Source: Spirosoma pollinicola
GTDB taxonomy: Bacteria; Bacteroidota; Bacteroidia; Cytophagales; Spirosomataceae
DNA: 64,000 bases
Assembly (NCBI RefSeq): GCF_002831565.1
Contig: NZ_CP025096.1
Location: forward strand, 5,124,609-5,188,608
Direction of reading: 5' to 3'
Part shown: one piece after another, positions 1-8,241 of the stretch
Position numbering within the stretch: the first letter of the stretch is position 1
Layout of the letters: the number at the start of each line of letters is the position of its first letter
Notes under the pieces: generated by a model
Told to the model about the DNA's origin: nothing
The model's database searches: none
Seen by the model: the letters and a program-made list of their open reading frames with translations, nothing else
Program-made: the position numbers and the translations under genes

Positions 1-213
1 ATATGGGTGTTTCTAAACAGGGCCACTAATGACTTTGTGCACGGCGAATAACGCTACAAATATCTAATGGAAATAAATATTAAAATACATGTATATTCAA
101 AATATGCGACCGAAAAAAAAATAATTTATAGACTGTAGTGAGAGTTAAAAATAGAGTCTACTATTTTGAATAAAACTAGAAACCACCAAAAAATGTCGAA
201 TCCAGCAAATTGG
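1..213. other. AT-rich intergenic region upstream of the repeat array
   Basis: No gene is visible. The stretch is AT-rich and contains one copy of the GACCG plus A-tract site at 108-125. It precedes the 17-bp repeat array, so an AT-rich, repeat-flanked origin or partition locus is possible, but this is inference from layout only. Confidence 0.5.
108..125 (+). promoter_or_regulatory. GACCG + A-tract repeated site, copy 1
   Basis: Reads GACCGAAAAAAAAATAAT. The identical 18-mer recurs at 3409-3426, and four more copies of the core lie on the - strand at 21.8, 25.1, 25.2 and 29.7 kb. It points in the direction of tra transcription. Function is not known; an element-specific promoter or protein-binding site is inferred. 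Confidence 0.6.
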
Positions 214-502
214 AACGGTGACCGTGATCCAACGGTAGCCGAGGTCTAACGGTAACCGTGACCTAACGGTAGCCGAGGTCCAACGGTAGCCGAGGTCTAA
301 CGGTGACCGTGACCTAACGGTAGCCGAGGTCTAACGGTAGCCGAGGTCTAACGGTAGCCGAGGTCTAACGGTGACCGTGGTCCAACGGTGACCGTGGTCC
401 AACGGTGACCGTGGTTCAACGGTAGCCGAGGTCCAACGGTAGCCGTGACCTAACGGTAGCCGTGGTCCAACGGTAGCCGAGGTCCAACGGTAACCGTTAG
501 CC
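214..502 (+). repeat. Iteron-like array: 17 tandem copies of a 17-bp repeat
   Basis: Exactly 17 head-to-tail units of 17 bp, with no gaps. Each starts AACGGT. Two unit types alternate irregularly. Units 1, 3, 6, 10, 11, 12 and 17 carry the 11-bp palindrome ACGGT[GA]ACCGT. The other units read ACGGTAGCCG[AT], which breaks the palindrome. The array ends 165 bp before the ParA-type gene traA. Arrays like this serve as plasmid iterons (Rep binding) or as partition centromeres next to parA. No Rep gene is adjacent, so a centromere or TraA/TraB-related site is as likely as an origin. Confidence 0.9.
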
Positions 503-548
503 TACTGAGGATGCAGAAAAGGTAGTGAAGCTAAATTTCAATCACAGA

Positions 549-566
549 TGTCCAAAATTTTGGACA
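549..566. promoter_or_regulatory. 18-bp palindromic operator-like site, copy 1 (perfect)
   Basis: TGTCCAAAATTTTGGACA is a perfect palindrome 102 bp upstream of traA. Related sites lie at 19100-19117 (one mismatch), 19815-19832 and 28777-28794, each upstream of a plasmid-type gene. It is probably a repressor operator shared by transfer and maintenance genes; the repressor is not identified. Confidence 0.65.
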
Positions 567-667
567 AAGGGGTCATGCATTTTCCTGCTATCTGATCATG
601 AGTATCGCACTTTTTAAAGCAATTAAGCCAGCTTTTCACCTATTAAACATTTAACAACTTACAGATT

Positions 668-1366
668 ATGCCCAAGCTAGTCAGTTTTGTTCAGCAGAAA
701 GGAGGAACCGGAAAGACAACGATGACGATGTTGACCGCCGGTTATTTCCACGATAATGGTGCTAATATCATTGTTGTGGATACGGATTACCCTCAACTCA
801 GTTTTGTCCGGATACGGCATCGGGATTTACATAATTTGTCCGAGGAAGATGCTCAAAAACGTACGGGGGAAGAGATTTTGCAAGAACAGGGAAAAAAGCT
901 TTACCCAATAATAAGTTCAAATGTTAACGAAAGCGCGACCCAATTAGGTGTTATAAAAACCTCAGCTGAATTCCAATTCGTGTTTTGCGATTTACCTGGT
1001 ACGTTAAATGTGTCTGGTATACAAAAGGTTTTTAAACTGCTGGATTATATCATCATCCCCTGCGAGTTGGAAGACAAATCGATTATTGCAGCCTTAGAAA
1101 CGATGGACGTTATCCGTGGATTTAACCCTGATATACCTATCGGATTTGTTTGGACAAAAATTAAGCGGAAACATAGGGTTGCCGAACGACTCGAATATGA
1201 AGCTTATATCAAGTCTATGCATCCGGTACACATTTTTCAATATATCCTCTACGATACAGTTCGAGTAAGCCAGCAATTGAATACGCTAACTTCACAACCG
1301 GATACCATTCTTGATTTTGTTTCAGAATTAACCGGTTTAATCAAAGGAAATCTTGTCCATCATTAA
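668..1366 (+). CDS. traA: TraA, ParA-family ATPase of the conjugation operon
   Basis: A 232-residue P-loop ATPase of the ParA/MinD family with a deviant Walker A motif at residues 11-18 (KGGTGKTT), followed by the usual VVDTD segment. ParA proteins position DNA or protein cargo using ATP. In Bacteroidota conjugative elements such a gene is the first of the tra series (TraA). It starts the + strand tra operon, 11 bp before the next gene, and lies just after the 17-bp repeat array and an 18-bp palindrome. A second, distinct ParA is encoded at 27867-28655, so this copy more likely serves conjugation than plasmid partition. Family assignment is firm; the exact role is inferred. Confidence 0.88.
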   Translation: MPKLVSFVQQKGGTGKTTMTMLTAGYFHDNGANIIVVDTDYPQLSFVRIRHRDLHNLSEEDAQKRTGEEILQEQGKKLYPIISSNVNESATQLGVIKTSAEFQFVFCDLPGTLNVSGIQKVFKLLDYIIIPCELEDKSIIAALETMDVIRGFNPDIPIGFVWTKIKRKHRVAERLEYEAYIKSMHPVHIFQYILYDTVRVSQQLNTLTSQPDTILDFVSELTGLIKGNLVHH

Positions 1367-1377
1367 GTGGAGGCACT

Positions 1378-2079
1378 ATGAAAAATAGACCAAAATCATT
1401 TCCTGCAAGTAGCACGTTCAACGAGTTTTTAACTCAGTTAAAGGAGGAGGATCGAGTATCTAATTCTGGTGAAGATATTCCATCAACGGGTTCCCAATCC
1501 TTGCATAATCCTATCGATAAGAATGAAAGCTCAAATTCAAATCGTGTCGATACATCTTCCGATGATCAAGAGAAGGTCAATAAAATTGATGCTTTTAGTC
1601 AAGAGATTCACACAGAAAAGGATGTCGAGACTAGCCCAAATACTAACAATGTTATATCAGTAAACTCAACTGACCAGATAGCTGATTCGTTAGTTAAAAC
1701 AGAGTCAGTTAAGCGGACACGTAGCAACAGTCATGAGGTATCAGCGGCAAAGTCAGTACCTACTTCCTTAGCAGAACTGACTAAGTTGTTAGAAAATTTA
1801 CCAACGGCTCAGGTTACTCGTCAACGGTTCAGTCGGGATGAAATGCAAATACGGCTCTCTGCCGATCTAAGCTTAGCCTTACGTAATTTCTTACCTTACC
1901 TGTCGCTAATCAATCCCACTTCTAATTTCCATATTGATGATTTAGTTAATCATTTAGTCCGTCAATTTGTACTAATTAATTTGGAGTCAATCCAGCAAAT
2001 GGGGAATAGATTAGCCAAGGCAGAAACCTCTCGCCAACTTCAGATTAATGAATCGCTTCGATCTATCGAGAGAAAGTAA
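1378..2079 (+). CDS. TraB-like conjugal transfer protein (DUF3408-like)
   Basis: This 233-residue protein is in the position of traB, directly after the ParA gene. The first ~130 residues are polar, low-complexity and probably disordered (rich in Ser, Asn, Asp). The last ~90 form a compact domain with a basic start (QRFSRDEMQIRLSADLSLAL) and an amphipathic C-terminal helix, resembling the DUF3408 domain of Bacteroides TraB proteins. A DNA-binding partner for the ParA ATPase is a reasonable inference, by analogy with ParA/ParB pairs. The assignment rests on position and a loose motif likeness. Confidence 0.55.
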   Translation: MKNRPKSFPASSTFNEFLTQLKEEDRVSNSGEDIPSTGSQSLHNPIDKNESSNSNRVDTSSDDQEKVNKIDAFSQEIHTEKDVETSPNTNNVISVNSTDQIADSLVKTESVKRTRSNSHEVSAAKSVPTSLAELTKLLENLPTAQVTRQRFSRDEMQIRLSADLSLALRNFLPYLSLINPTSNFHIDDLVNHLVRQFVLINLESIQQMGNRLAKAETSRQLQINESLRSIERK

Positions 2080-2152
2080 CCTATCCAAAATATGCAATTA
2101 TTGTAGCACTGTTTTTTATAGTGTAGTTGACTCATCTTAAGATTTTAAGCTC

Positions 2153-3394
2153 ATGAATTTTTTGGGATTTATTGCTATTGTCATTGCCGTCACTGGTGTT
2201 GTCTGGCTGCTCCAACTCCTCTTTCAGGATAAGGGACGAATCGATATTAATCTGTCTGTTGGACGCCGAAGCTCATCTGAATTAGGGCAGGTTAAAGGAG
2301 AAAAGGAAATCGTCGATCCAGTGGCTAAGTCGGCAGAAAGTCTATCAATTTTAGGTGATGTTGTCTTAACAGCTGGTGGGCCACTTTCTCAACGAACCTC
2401 TAGCAACTCTCAGCTTGGCCAGACTGAATCAGCAGGGGAATTAGCTTCTGCGACTCATACAGCTCCCAAACCAAACAGTGCAGATACATCTGATCCCTCA
2501 CCAGAAGATACCTATATCAATCAGGCACTCGCTGATGAAACATTTGAAGATTATACAACTGAGTCGATCTTAAAAGAAGACCAAGAGGGTATTCGTACTC
2601 CAGCCTTAGGACAAATTAAACTTTCGCCGTTTGCCAGTATTACCGATCAACTGCCGGCAGAGAGTTTTGCGAAGCCCCAAACGCCTGAACAGATTGAAGC
2701 GATGTTTGATTTACTGCGCGAAAGTACGCGCCGTATCGAACAACAAATGATGGCCTTGTATGCGGTCGTTAGAACGCAATCCATGCATCCAGCGGGTGAA
2801 GTAACGTCTATAGAAACGGATGAATCAATCAATGGCCAGGGCAATAAAAGCCTGCCACAGGAGGAAACCGGGGTAAATGTGTATGACTTCGACGACGATG
2901 AGGCTGCGCCCGATAATGCATTTGGTAGTGGACTGAATCAGCAGTTAGGCGGTTTAACCGATGAAGCAGAACGAGGGGTGGAGTACCTCACCCTGGAAGA
3001 GCTAGGGGGTGAACTTCCCGCAGATGCCTGCAAGACCTACGATTTGTCCGAGATAACGGAACCTGTAGAGGATCAACCCAAGGAGCTACTACCCTATTTG
3101 GCTAGTCTGAATAGAACCGGAGAATTAAGTTATGACATTGTGGAATCAATTAAGAAAAAGGAACCGACGAAAGTGGTTCGCCACCGAGTTCGTCAACTCA
3201 TCCGGGCGATCGATCACTACCGCTTAAACAATGATTCTAATGCAGCGATCCGGGTGACAGCCGTAATGAGCCAGCTGCCAACTGATTTAGGGAAATACGC
3301 TCCCGCTATTTATGACATTGGCCGTAAGTTTGGCTTAGCAGCACCCGAAGAATTGGCAGAGCCTGTAGAAGCTGACGAAATAGAAAATGATTAA
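2153..3394 (+). CDS. TraD-like membrane-anchored acidic protein of the tra operon
   Basis: A 413-residue protein with one N-terminal transmembrane helix (residues ~3-23) and a long, mostly acidic cytoplasmic part that appears disordered up to residue ~165. A helical segment follows around 175-200 (IEAMFDLLRESTRRIEQQMM). A more structured C-terminal domain, roughly 310-400, has basic helices (RHRVRQLIRAIDHYRL). It occupies the traC/traD place of Bacteroidota tra operons. I recognise no catalytic motif. A scaffold linking cytoplasmic DNA-processing factors to the membrane channel is conceivable but unproven. Confidence 0.45.
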   Translation: MNFLGFIAIVIAVTGVVWLLQLLFQDKGRIDINLSVGRRSSSELGQVKGEKEIVDPVAKSAESLSILGDVVLTAGGPLSQRTSSNSQLGQTESAGELASATHTAPKPNSADTSDPSPEDTYINQALADETFEDYTTESILKEDQEGIRTPALGQIKLSPFASITDQLPAESFAKPQTPEQIEAMFDLLRESTRRIEQQMMALYAVVRTQSMHPAGEVTSIETDESINGQGNKSLPQEETGVNVYDFDDDEAAPDNAFGSGLNQQLGGLTDEAERGVEYLTLEELGGELPADACKTYDLSEITEPVEDQPKELLPYLASLNRTGELSYDIVESIKKKEPTKVVRHRVRQLIRAIDHYRLNNDSNAAIRVTAVMSQLPTDLGKYAPAIYDIGRKFGLAAPEELAEPVEADEIEND

Positions 3395-3408
3395 TTTTTA
3401 AAAAGTGT

Positions 3409-3426
3409 GACCGAAAAAAAAATAAT
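3409..3426 (+). promoter_or_regulatory. GACCG + A-tract repeated site, copy 2
   Basis: The same 18-mer as at 108-125, placed between the TraD-like gene and the first traE gene, 94 bp upstream of its ATG. The position suggests an internal promoter or regulator site giving extra transcription of traE onwards. Confidence 0.6.
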
Positions 3427-3520
3427 CAAAGGGTTTGGTTCTTGGGTAGTTCTGAATGAATACTTTTGAATTAAGATAGACGGGGGTCTATCTCCATTGA
3501 ATCAAACCTTTCATAGTCTT

Positions 3521-3856
3521 ATGAAAAAACTTCTTGTAAGAGGGTGGAATACCCGAACTCTGGTGATCACCTGCGCGCTCCTGAGCATTGGCGCGTATGC
3601 CATGGCGGGTGGAACGGCCACGGCTGCAGCTGGTTTGGAACAAGCCAATACGGGCATTCGGGCCATGTGGCCAACGGTACAAAAGTTAATGTTCACCGTC
3701 ATGGCGATCATCGGTCTGGTCGGTGCTGCGTCGGTATACGGGAAATGGTCCAATGGTGATCCTGATACCCGAAAAGCCGCTGCTTCCTGGTTTGGTGCCT
3801 TGATTTTTGCCGGACTGGTCGTCGTTATACTGGGTGCGGTTTTTACTCCAGGTTGA
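3521..3856 (+). CDS. traE: TraE, pilin-like membrane protein (DUF4134)
   Basis: This 111-residue protein has a cleavable signal sequence ending near Ala-Met-Ala-Gly-Gly and two hydrophobic helices (about 56-73 and 88-107) separated by a polar loop (YGKWSNGDPDTRKAA). Size and layout match the DUF4134/TraE family, thought to be the VirB2-type pilin of Bacteroidota conjugation systems. I chose the ATG at 3521; the open frame extends upstream only to a TTG. A second traE-like gene follows, separated by a strong hairpin at 3886-3917. Confidence 0.8.
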   Translation: MKKLLVRGWNTRTLVITCALLSIGAYAMAGGTATAAAGLEQANTGIRAMWPTVQKLMFTVMAIIGLVGAASVYGKWSNGDPDTRKAAASWFGALIFAGLVVVILGAVFTPG

Positions 3857-3885
3857 TATGGCTTACCAATTACCTAGGTCACAAT

Positions 3886-3917
3886 CGCCGAACCCTGCCT
3901 GACGGTGGGGTTCGGCG
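3886..3917 (+). terminator. Intra-operon hairpin between the two traE genes
   Basis: Perfect 10-bp stem (CGCCGAACCC with GGGTTCGGCG) and a 12-nt loop, followed by TTT. It lies 30 bp after the stop of the first traE gene and 50 bp before the second. It could be a partial terminator or an RNA-stabilising 3' end that raises pilin mRNA above the rest of the operon. That role is inferred. Confidence 0.6.
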
Positions 3918-3966
3918 TTTAAAGCTGACTCCAACAAGCATCCTTACACTTCTTAATGGTACCCTC

Positions 3967-4278
3967 ATGTTGACTAGGCCTTGGATTTTCCCGCTGGTTC
4001 TTTTGTCCCTGCTCTTACTGACTTGTTCCGATGTCTGGGCGGGTGGTGCTCCTCCGACAGCCGTAGCCAAAGCTACGTATCAGATATCAGGTGCTTATAA
4101 GGCCATGAAGATTCTGGGTAGAACAGTGGCAATGATCTGCGCGATGATCGGCTCGGTAAAGGTTTATAACAAATTTCAGATGGCTGATCCGGACATGTAC
4201 CGATCCATATTCGCCTGGATATTTGCCTGTCTGTTCTGCCTGTACTTCCCTTATTTCTTTGACCTCCTTTTCCGCTAA
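3967..4278 (+). CDS. Second TraE-like pilin/membrane protein (DUF4134-like)
   Basis: A 103-residue paralogue of the preceding TraE: signal sequence (ending near VWAGG), then two transmembrane helices around a polar loop with a matching NKFQMADPD motif. The ATG at 3967 is preferred because it begins a proper signal peptide; the longer frame starts at a TTG inside the preceding hairpin region. Tandem traE copies are common in this type IV secretion family. The two proteins may form different parts of the pilus, or one may be an assembly factor. Confidence 0.72.
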   Translation: MLTRPWIFPLVLLSLLLLTCSDVWAGGAPPTAVAKATYQISGAYKAMKILGRTVAMICAMIGSVKVYNKFQMADPDMYRSIFAWIFACLFCLYFPYFFDLLFR

Positions 4279-4286
4279 CACGCACC

Positions 4287-4649
4287 ATGTATCAAATCAA
4301 TAAAGGTGTTGATCGCCCGCCCGAGGTACTCGGTATTCGGGGCATGAATTATTTGATCTACCTGGCGGGTGGTACGGTTGGCGGTATGGTGGTGGCTACC
4401 ATCGCGATGCTAATCGGCGTACCCGCCGTGTATGCCTATGGCGTCATGTTCGTCTTGGTTTTTCTAGGCTACAATACGCTGGCCTCCTACAGTAAAAAGC
4501 ATGGCGAACGTGGACTAGACAAATTCAATGCGCGGAATCGGTATCCAACCGTCATTCAGGTGCGCAGCACCCGGCCTTTCCGGGATATGCTGATCAAGCG
4601 AGAGGTGAAAACGTCAACCTGGGATCGATTTAAACTAAAACGCAACTAA
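4287..4649 (+). CDS. traF: TraF, small membrane protein (DUF4133, VirB3-like)
   Basis: A 120-residue protein with two adjacent transmembrane helices (about residues 22-40 and 45-65) and a basic cytoplasmic tail. It matches the TraF/DUF4133 family, the VirB3 counterpart that works with the VirB4 ATPase at the inner membrane. As in other VirB3-VirB4 pairs, it sits directly before the ATPase gene, with a 3-bp gap. The initial motif NKGVDRPPEVLGIRG is typical of TraF. Confidence 0.82.
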   Translation: MYQINKGVDRPPEVLGIRGMNYLIYLAGGTVGGMVVATIAMLIGVPAVYAYGVMFVLVFLGYNTLASYSKKHGERGLDKFNARNRYPTVIQVRSTRPFRDMLIKREVKTSTWDRFKLKRN

Positions 4650-4652
4650 ATC

Positions 4653-7160
4653 ATGGCCCAACGCACAGAAGACTTAATGAAGTATTGGCCACTGCGGTCA
4701 ATTGAGAATGACTGTATCATTTCTAAGACGGGCGATATTACCGTCTGCTTTGAAATTACCTTACCTGAAATTTACACGCTTTCCGCGCACGTCACGGAAG
4801 GTGAATATCGGGTTGAAACGGGTGATTTCCGGGAGTTAAATGAAACGTGGGGCAAAGCACTCTCCGTTTTACCAGAACACTCTATTTTTCATAAACAGGA
4901 CTTTTTCACGGTTGATACCTATGACCCGACGCGGGTAGAGGAAGGAGGGTTTCGGAATACATTTCTGGATAAAGCATCGGCCCGGCATTTTCACGAGAGA
5001 CCCTACCTCAACCACCGCTGCTATTTATACCTCACGAAAACTTCCAAACGGGCCGTGTCAACCATGCAGACCAGCCTGGTGTCCGGTCGGTTTCTGTCAA
5101 AGGAGATTTCAGACCCGATCAAGCTGTCAGAGTTCTATTCAGCCATTGAACAGTTCGTCTCGATCATTAATTCAACGCGCAACGTGAGCATGCGTCGACT
5201 GGCGGGTGAAGAAATCTACCAGAAGGGCGATAAGGCGGGCATTCTCGAACGCTACATGAGTCTGGAGGCTGAAGCGGATGTGGTACCGCTGTGTGATATA
5301 CGTCGCGGAGAGGATCTGATGATTGGCGATAAGATTGTTAAATATTTCTCCCTTTCAGATATTGAAGACTTACCGGATACCGTGTATACCCATAACGCGG
5401 TGAGTGCCTTGTCCACGGAGAATTCAACGGTATCGGTAGGCTTTGCCGCTCCCGTCAGTTTAATGCTGGGGGTCAACCACGTGTATAACCAATATATTTT
5501 TAAAGAGGATCGTAACGAAATCTTTCCGCAACTGGAAGCGCGGGCTACCCAAATGACCGCTTTGGCGTCCTTTACAAAAGCCAATGCCAGTAATGCAGCC
5601 AAAATAAACGATTACCTGCATTACGCGGCCGACACTGGTTACCCGCCCGTAAGAGCACACTACAACTTGCTGGTGTGGACAAATGATAAAGCGGATCTGC
5701 CACAACTGCGTAACAAAACCAACGCGGCAATTGCCAAGATGGGGGTACGGCCCCGGGAAAATTCGACGAATGACAGCTTATCCATGTTCTGGGCCGGAAT
5801 TCCAGGCAATGCTGCCGACCTACCAGATGAAGATAAGTTCTGGACATTTACGCCCCAGGCGCTTTGCTTGTTAAATGAGGAGTCCGTCTCGCCAAACTCG
5901 TATTCAAGCGTGGGCATTCGGGTAACCGATCGGCTATCGGGCAAACCGCTGTATGTTGATTTTTCGGACGCACCCATGAAGCGAGGCTGGATCACAAACC
6001 GGAATAAATTCATCCTGGGTCCTTCCGGATCGGGCAAAAGCTTTTTGACCAACCATTTCCTGCGGTCCTATTTTATTCAGGGAGCCCATATGGTGATCGT
6101 CGACGTTGGTGACTCCTACGAAGGGCTATGCTCGATGTTAGGCGGAAAGTATCTAACGTATAAATCGGAAGCACCCATTACGTTCAACCCCTTTTTCATA
6201 GAAGGGCGTGCCAGACCGGACATTGAGAAATTGGAGTCTATTAAGGCCTTGCTGCTTTCACTTTGGAAAAAAGAAGAAGAAAACCTGAGCCGGCTGGAAG
6301 AGACCGCCTTGTCACTCGCCGTCAATGGGTACTTTTCCCATCTGGAGTTCAACCCGGAGATTTTCCCCTCGTTCAACTCCTTTTTTGAGTTCCTCAAAGA
6401 GGACTTCAAAAAGGCACTTGATAGCCGGGGTATTACCGCTAAAATGTTTGATTATGACGCCTTCCTTGTCGTTATGGAACCCTTTTACCGGGGTGGGGAA
6501 TATGATTACCTGCTAAACTCAGAGGATAATCTTGATCTGACCAATGAACGATTCATTGTCTTCGAACTCGATAATATCAAAGACAACGCCATTCTGTTTC
6601 CCGTGGTCACCATCATCATCATGGATACATTTATTACGAAAATGCGTACGCTCAAAGGCATTCGTAAAATTATCCTTATTGAGGAAGCGTGGAAAGCCAT
6701 TATGAAAGAGAAGATGGCTGAATACATAAAGTACTTATATAAGACGGTTCGTAAGCATTTTGGGGAAGCCTGGATTGTGACCCAGGACATCGATGATATC
6801 CTGGGAAATAAGATCGTCAAGGACTCGATTATTAATAATGCGGACACCCGCATTTTGATGGATCAGAAGAAGTATAAAAACCGGTTTGAAGAAGTAAAGA
6901 AGTTTCTGGCGCTGACCGATCAGGAAAAGAATCTGGCCCTCTCGGTTAATCGCGATCTGAATGCAACCCGAAAATACAAAGAGTTCTTTGTGAGCTTCGC
7001 GGGCCAAATCAGCCTGGTTTATGGATTGGAAGTGTCCGTCGAGGAATACCTGGCGTTCACCACCGAACAGAGTGAAAAAGAGGCCGTCAAAAAGCTGGTA
7101 GCGGAGAACGGGGGTAATTACGATTTAGGTATCCGCTCCTATCGGGAACAGCATGGGTAA
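4653..7160 (+). CDS. traG: TraG, VirB4-family conjugation ATPase
   Basis: The 835-residue AAA+ motor of the type IV secretion machine. The Walker A motif (GPSGSGKS) is near residue 456 and the Walker B motif (IILIEEAW) near 673, in the C-terminal RecA-like domain. The N-terminal ~430 residues are the usual membrane-associated VirB4 domain. Length agrees with Bacteroides TraG, which despite its name is VirB4-like and not the coupling protein. It powers pilus biogenesis and substrate translocation at the inner membrane. The ATG at 4653 is 3 bp after traF. All key motifs are intact. Confidence 0.93.
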   Translation: MAQRTEDLMKYWPLRSIENDCIISKTGDITVCFEITLPEIYTLSAHVTEGEYRVETGDFRELNETWGKALSVLPEHSIFHKQDFFTVDTYDPTRVEEGGFRNTFLDKASARHFHERPYLNHRCYLYLTKTSKRAVSTMQTSLVSGRFLSKEISDPIKLSEFYSAIEQFVSIINSTRNVSMRRLAGEEIYQKGDKAGILERYMSLEAEADVVPLCDIRRGEDLMIGDKIVKYFSLSDIEDLPDTVYTHNAVSALSTENSTVSVGFAAPVSLMLGVNHVYNQYIFKEDRNEIFPQLEARATQMTALASFTKANASNAAKINDYLHYAADTGYPPVRAHYNLLVWTNDKADLPQLRNKTNAAIAKMGVRPRENSTNDSLSMFWAGIPGNAADLPDEDKFWTFTPQALCLLNEESVSPNSYSSVGIRVTDRLSGKPLYVDFSDAPMKRGWITNRNKFILGPSGSGKSFLTNHFLRSYFIQGAHMVIVDVGDSYEGLCSMLGGKYLTYKSEAPITFNPFFIEGRARPDIEKLESIKALLLSLWKKEEENLSRLEETALSLAVNGYFSHLEFNPEIFPSFNSFFEFLKEDFKKALDSRGITAKMFDYDAFLVVMEPFYRGGEYDYLLNSEDNLDLTNERFIVFELDNIKDNAILFPVVTIIIMDTFITKMRTLKGIRKIILIEEAWKAIMKEKMAEYIKYLYKTVRKHFGEAWIVTQDIDDILGNKIVKDSIINNADTRILMDQKKYKNRFEEVKKFLALTDQEKNLALSVNRDLNATRKYKEFFVSFAGQISLVYGLEVSVEEYLAFTTEQSEKEAVKKLVAENGGNYDLGIRSYREQHG

Positions 7161-7212
7161 GCTGGCCGACTGCATCAATCAAGTCTAATCAGTTCACAAC
7201 ATCCAATCTCCT

Positions 7213-8211
7213 ATGAAACACTTACTCATGCACGGGCTTCTGGGGCTAGGGCTAGTCTTGCTGGGCCCGGTTTCGGGTTACCTGCCTGCGTTTGGCCAAA
7301 CAACGGACCCCGTTTCAACAACGGGATCATGGAATCCTGCAACCGACCCATCCTTCAACCCCAACGATCCGTCAACCTGGCCCCCCTCCTACGACCCAAG
7401 TAAACCTGGTTCGCTGAGTATGACCCCGGGAAATGTTCCCAGTGTTGATCCACTTGGCGAGCATCTTGGTGATGATGGTTCGAGTGGATCAAGCAGCTTT
7501 GGTTCGTTCGTTGGCCAAAAGGTTACTACGTATGCCGATAAGGTAAAATCGGAAGTCGAAAATCTGATTGGTGAGTATGAAGACCAGATTCTTCAGGGAT
7601 TAACCGATGCGCTGGAAGGCTGGCTGATGAGCCAACTTCAGAGTTTGCTCGGAGCCTCCCCGATCCGAAGCGTCGAGGCCCTCAAAAAGTTAATGAAAGA
7701 TGCTTACACAAAGCAACAGAAGATAGACTACCAACAGTTAAAAGTCGATTTCGCTGAGCAGAAGGGCAATACCGAGTTAAGTGCCGGCTTCGGCGATTAC
7801 TATAAAACGCTGCATTTGAAAGAACACGCGCAGGCGGTTGAGTATACCATCAAACAGATCAATTCAATGGCCAGCAACAAGGTGTTTACGGCCAGTGAGC
7901 AATCCCAGTTACAAGCCCTCATTGGTGGACTATCGGATATGAGTGATATCGTCAATGAAGTCAAGTTCGCCACGAATCATTCATCCTCCACGGCTTACAT
8001 GGCCGAAGCAGACCGAATTCGGACGTTGGATGAGGCATATAAGCGTATTCTCGACCGCGAAAAACGGGCTCAATCGGTGAAGGCTAAAGTCAAAGCCGTC
8101 TTCGTCTATCGGATGAAAGATGCCCAGCGGGATAATACGCTGGATGATTTGATTGGCCCCGCAGACACGGGTGGTAACGATGGTAGTCCGCGGGTTCGCC
8201 GAATTAAATAA
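7213..8211 (+). CDS. Exported helical protein in the traI position
   Basis: A 332-residue protein with a signal peptide (hydrophobic to residue ~28, then FGQTT). A Pro/Ser/Asp-rich linker with repeated NP-D-P-S motifs runs to ~90, and a predominantly helical body follows. Its place between traG and traJ is that of TraI (DUF4141), the presumed VirB5-like periplasmic component, but I cannot see the family's diagnostic residues. The next gene encodes a protein of the same size and design (signal peptide, helical body with MKDAQR/MRKDQR-like C-termini), so the two look like diverged paralogues. Confidence 0.5.
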   Translation: MKHLLMHGLLGLGLVLLGPVSGYLPAFGQTTDPVSTTGSWNPATDPSFNPNDPSTWPPSYDPSKPGSLSMTPGNVPSVDPLGEHLGDDGSSGSSSFGSFVGQKVTTYADKVKSEVENLIGEYEDQILQGLTDALEGWLMSQLQSLLGASPIRSVEALKKLMKDAYTKQQKIDYQQLKVDFAEQKGNTELSAGFGDYYKTLHLKEHAQAVEYTIKQINSMASNKVFTASEQSQLQALIGGLSDMSDIVNEVKFATNHSSSTAYMAEADRIRTLDEAYKRILDREKRAQSVKAKVKAVFVYRMKDAQRDNTLDDLIGPADTGGNDGSPRVRRIK

Positions 8212-8241
8212 ATCAGTACACATCGCTAATTCTCTACTATC

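Noticed and set aside
214..502. The 17-bp repeats as a CRISPR array
   Set aside because: Units are contiguous with no unique spacers; tandem repeats, not CRISPR.
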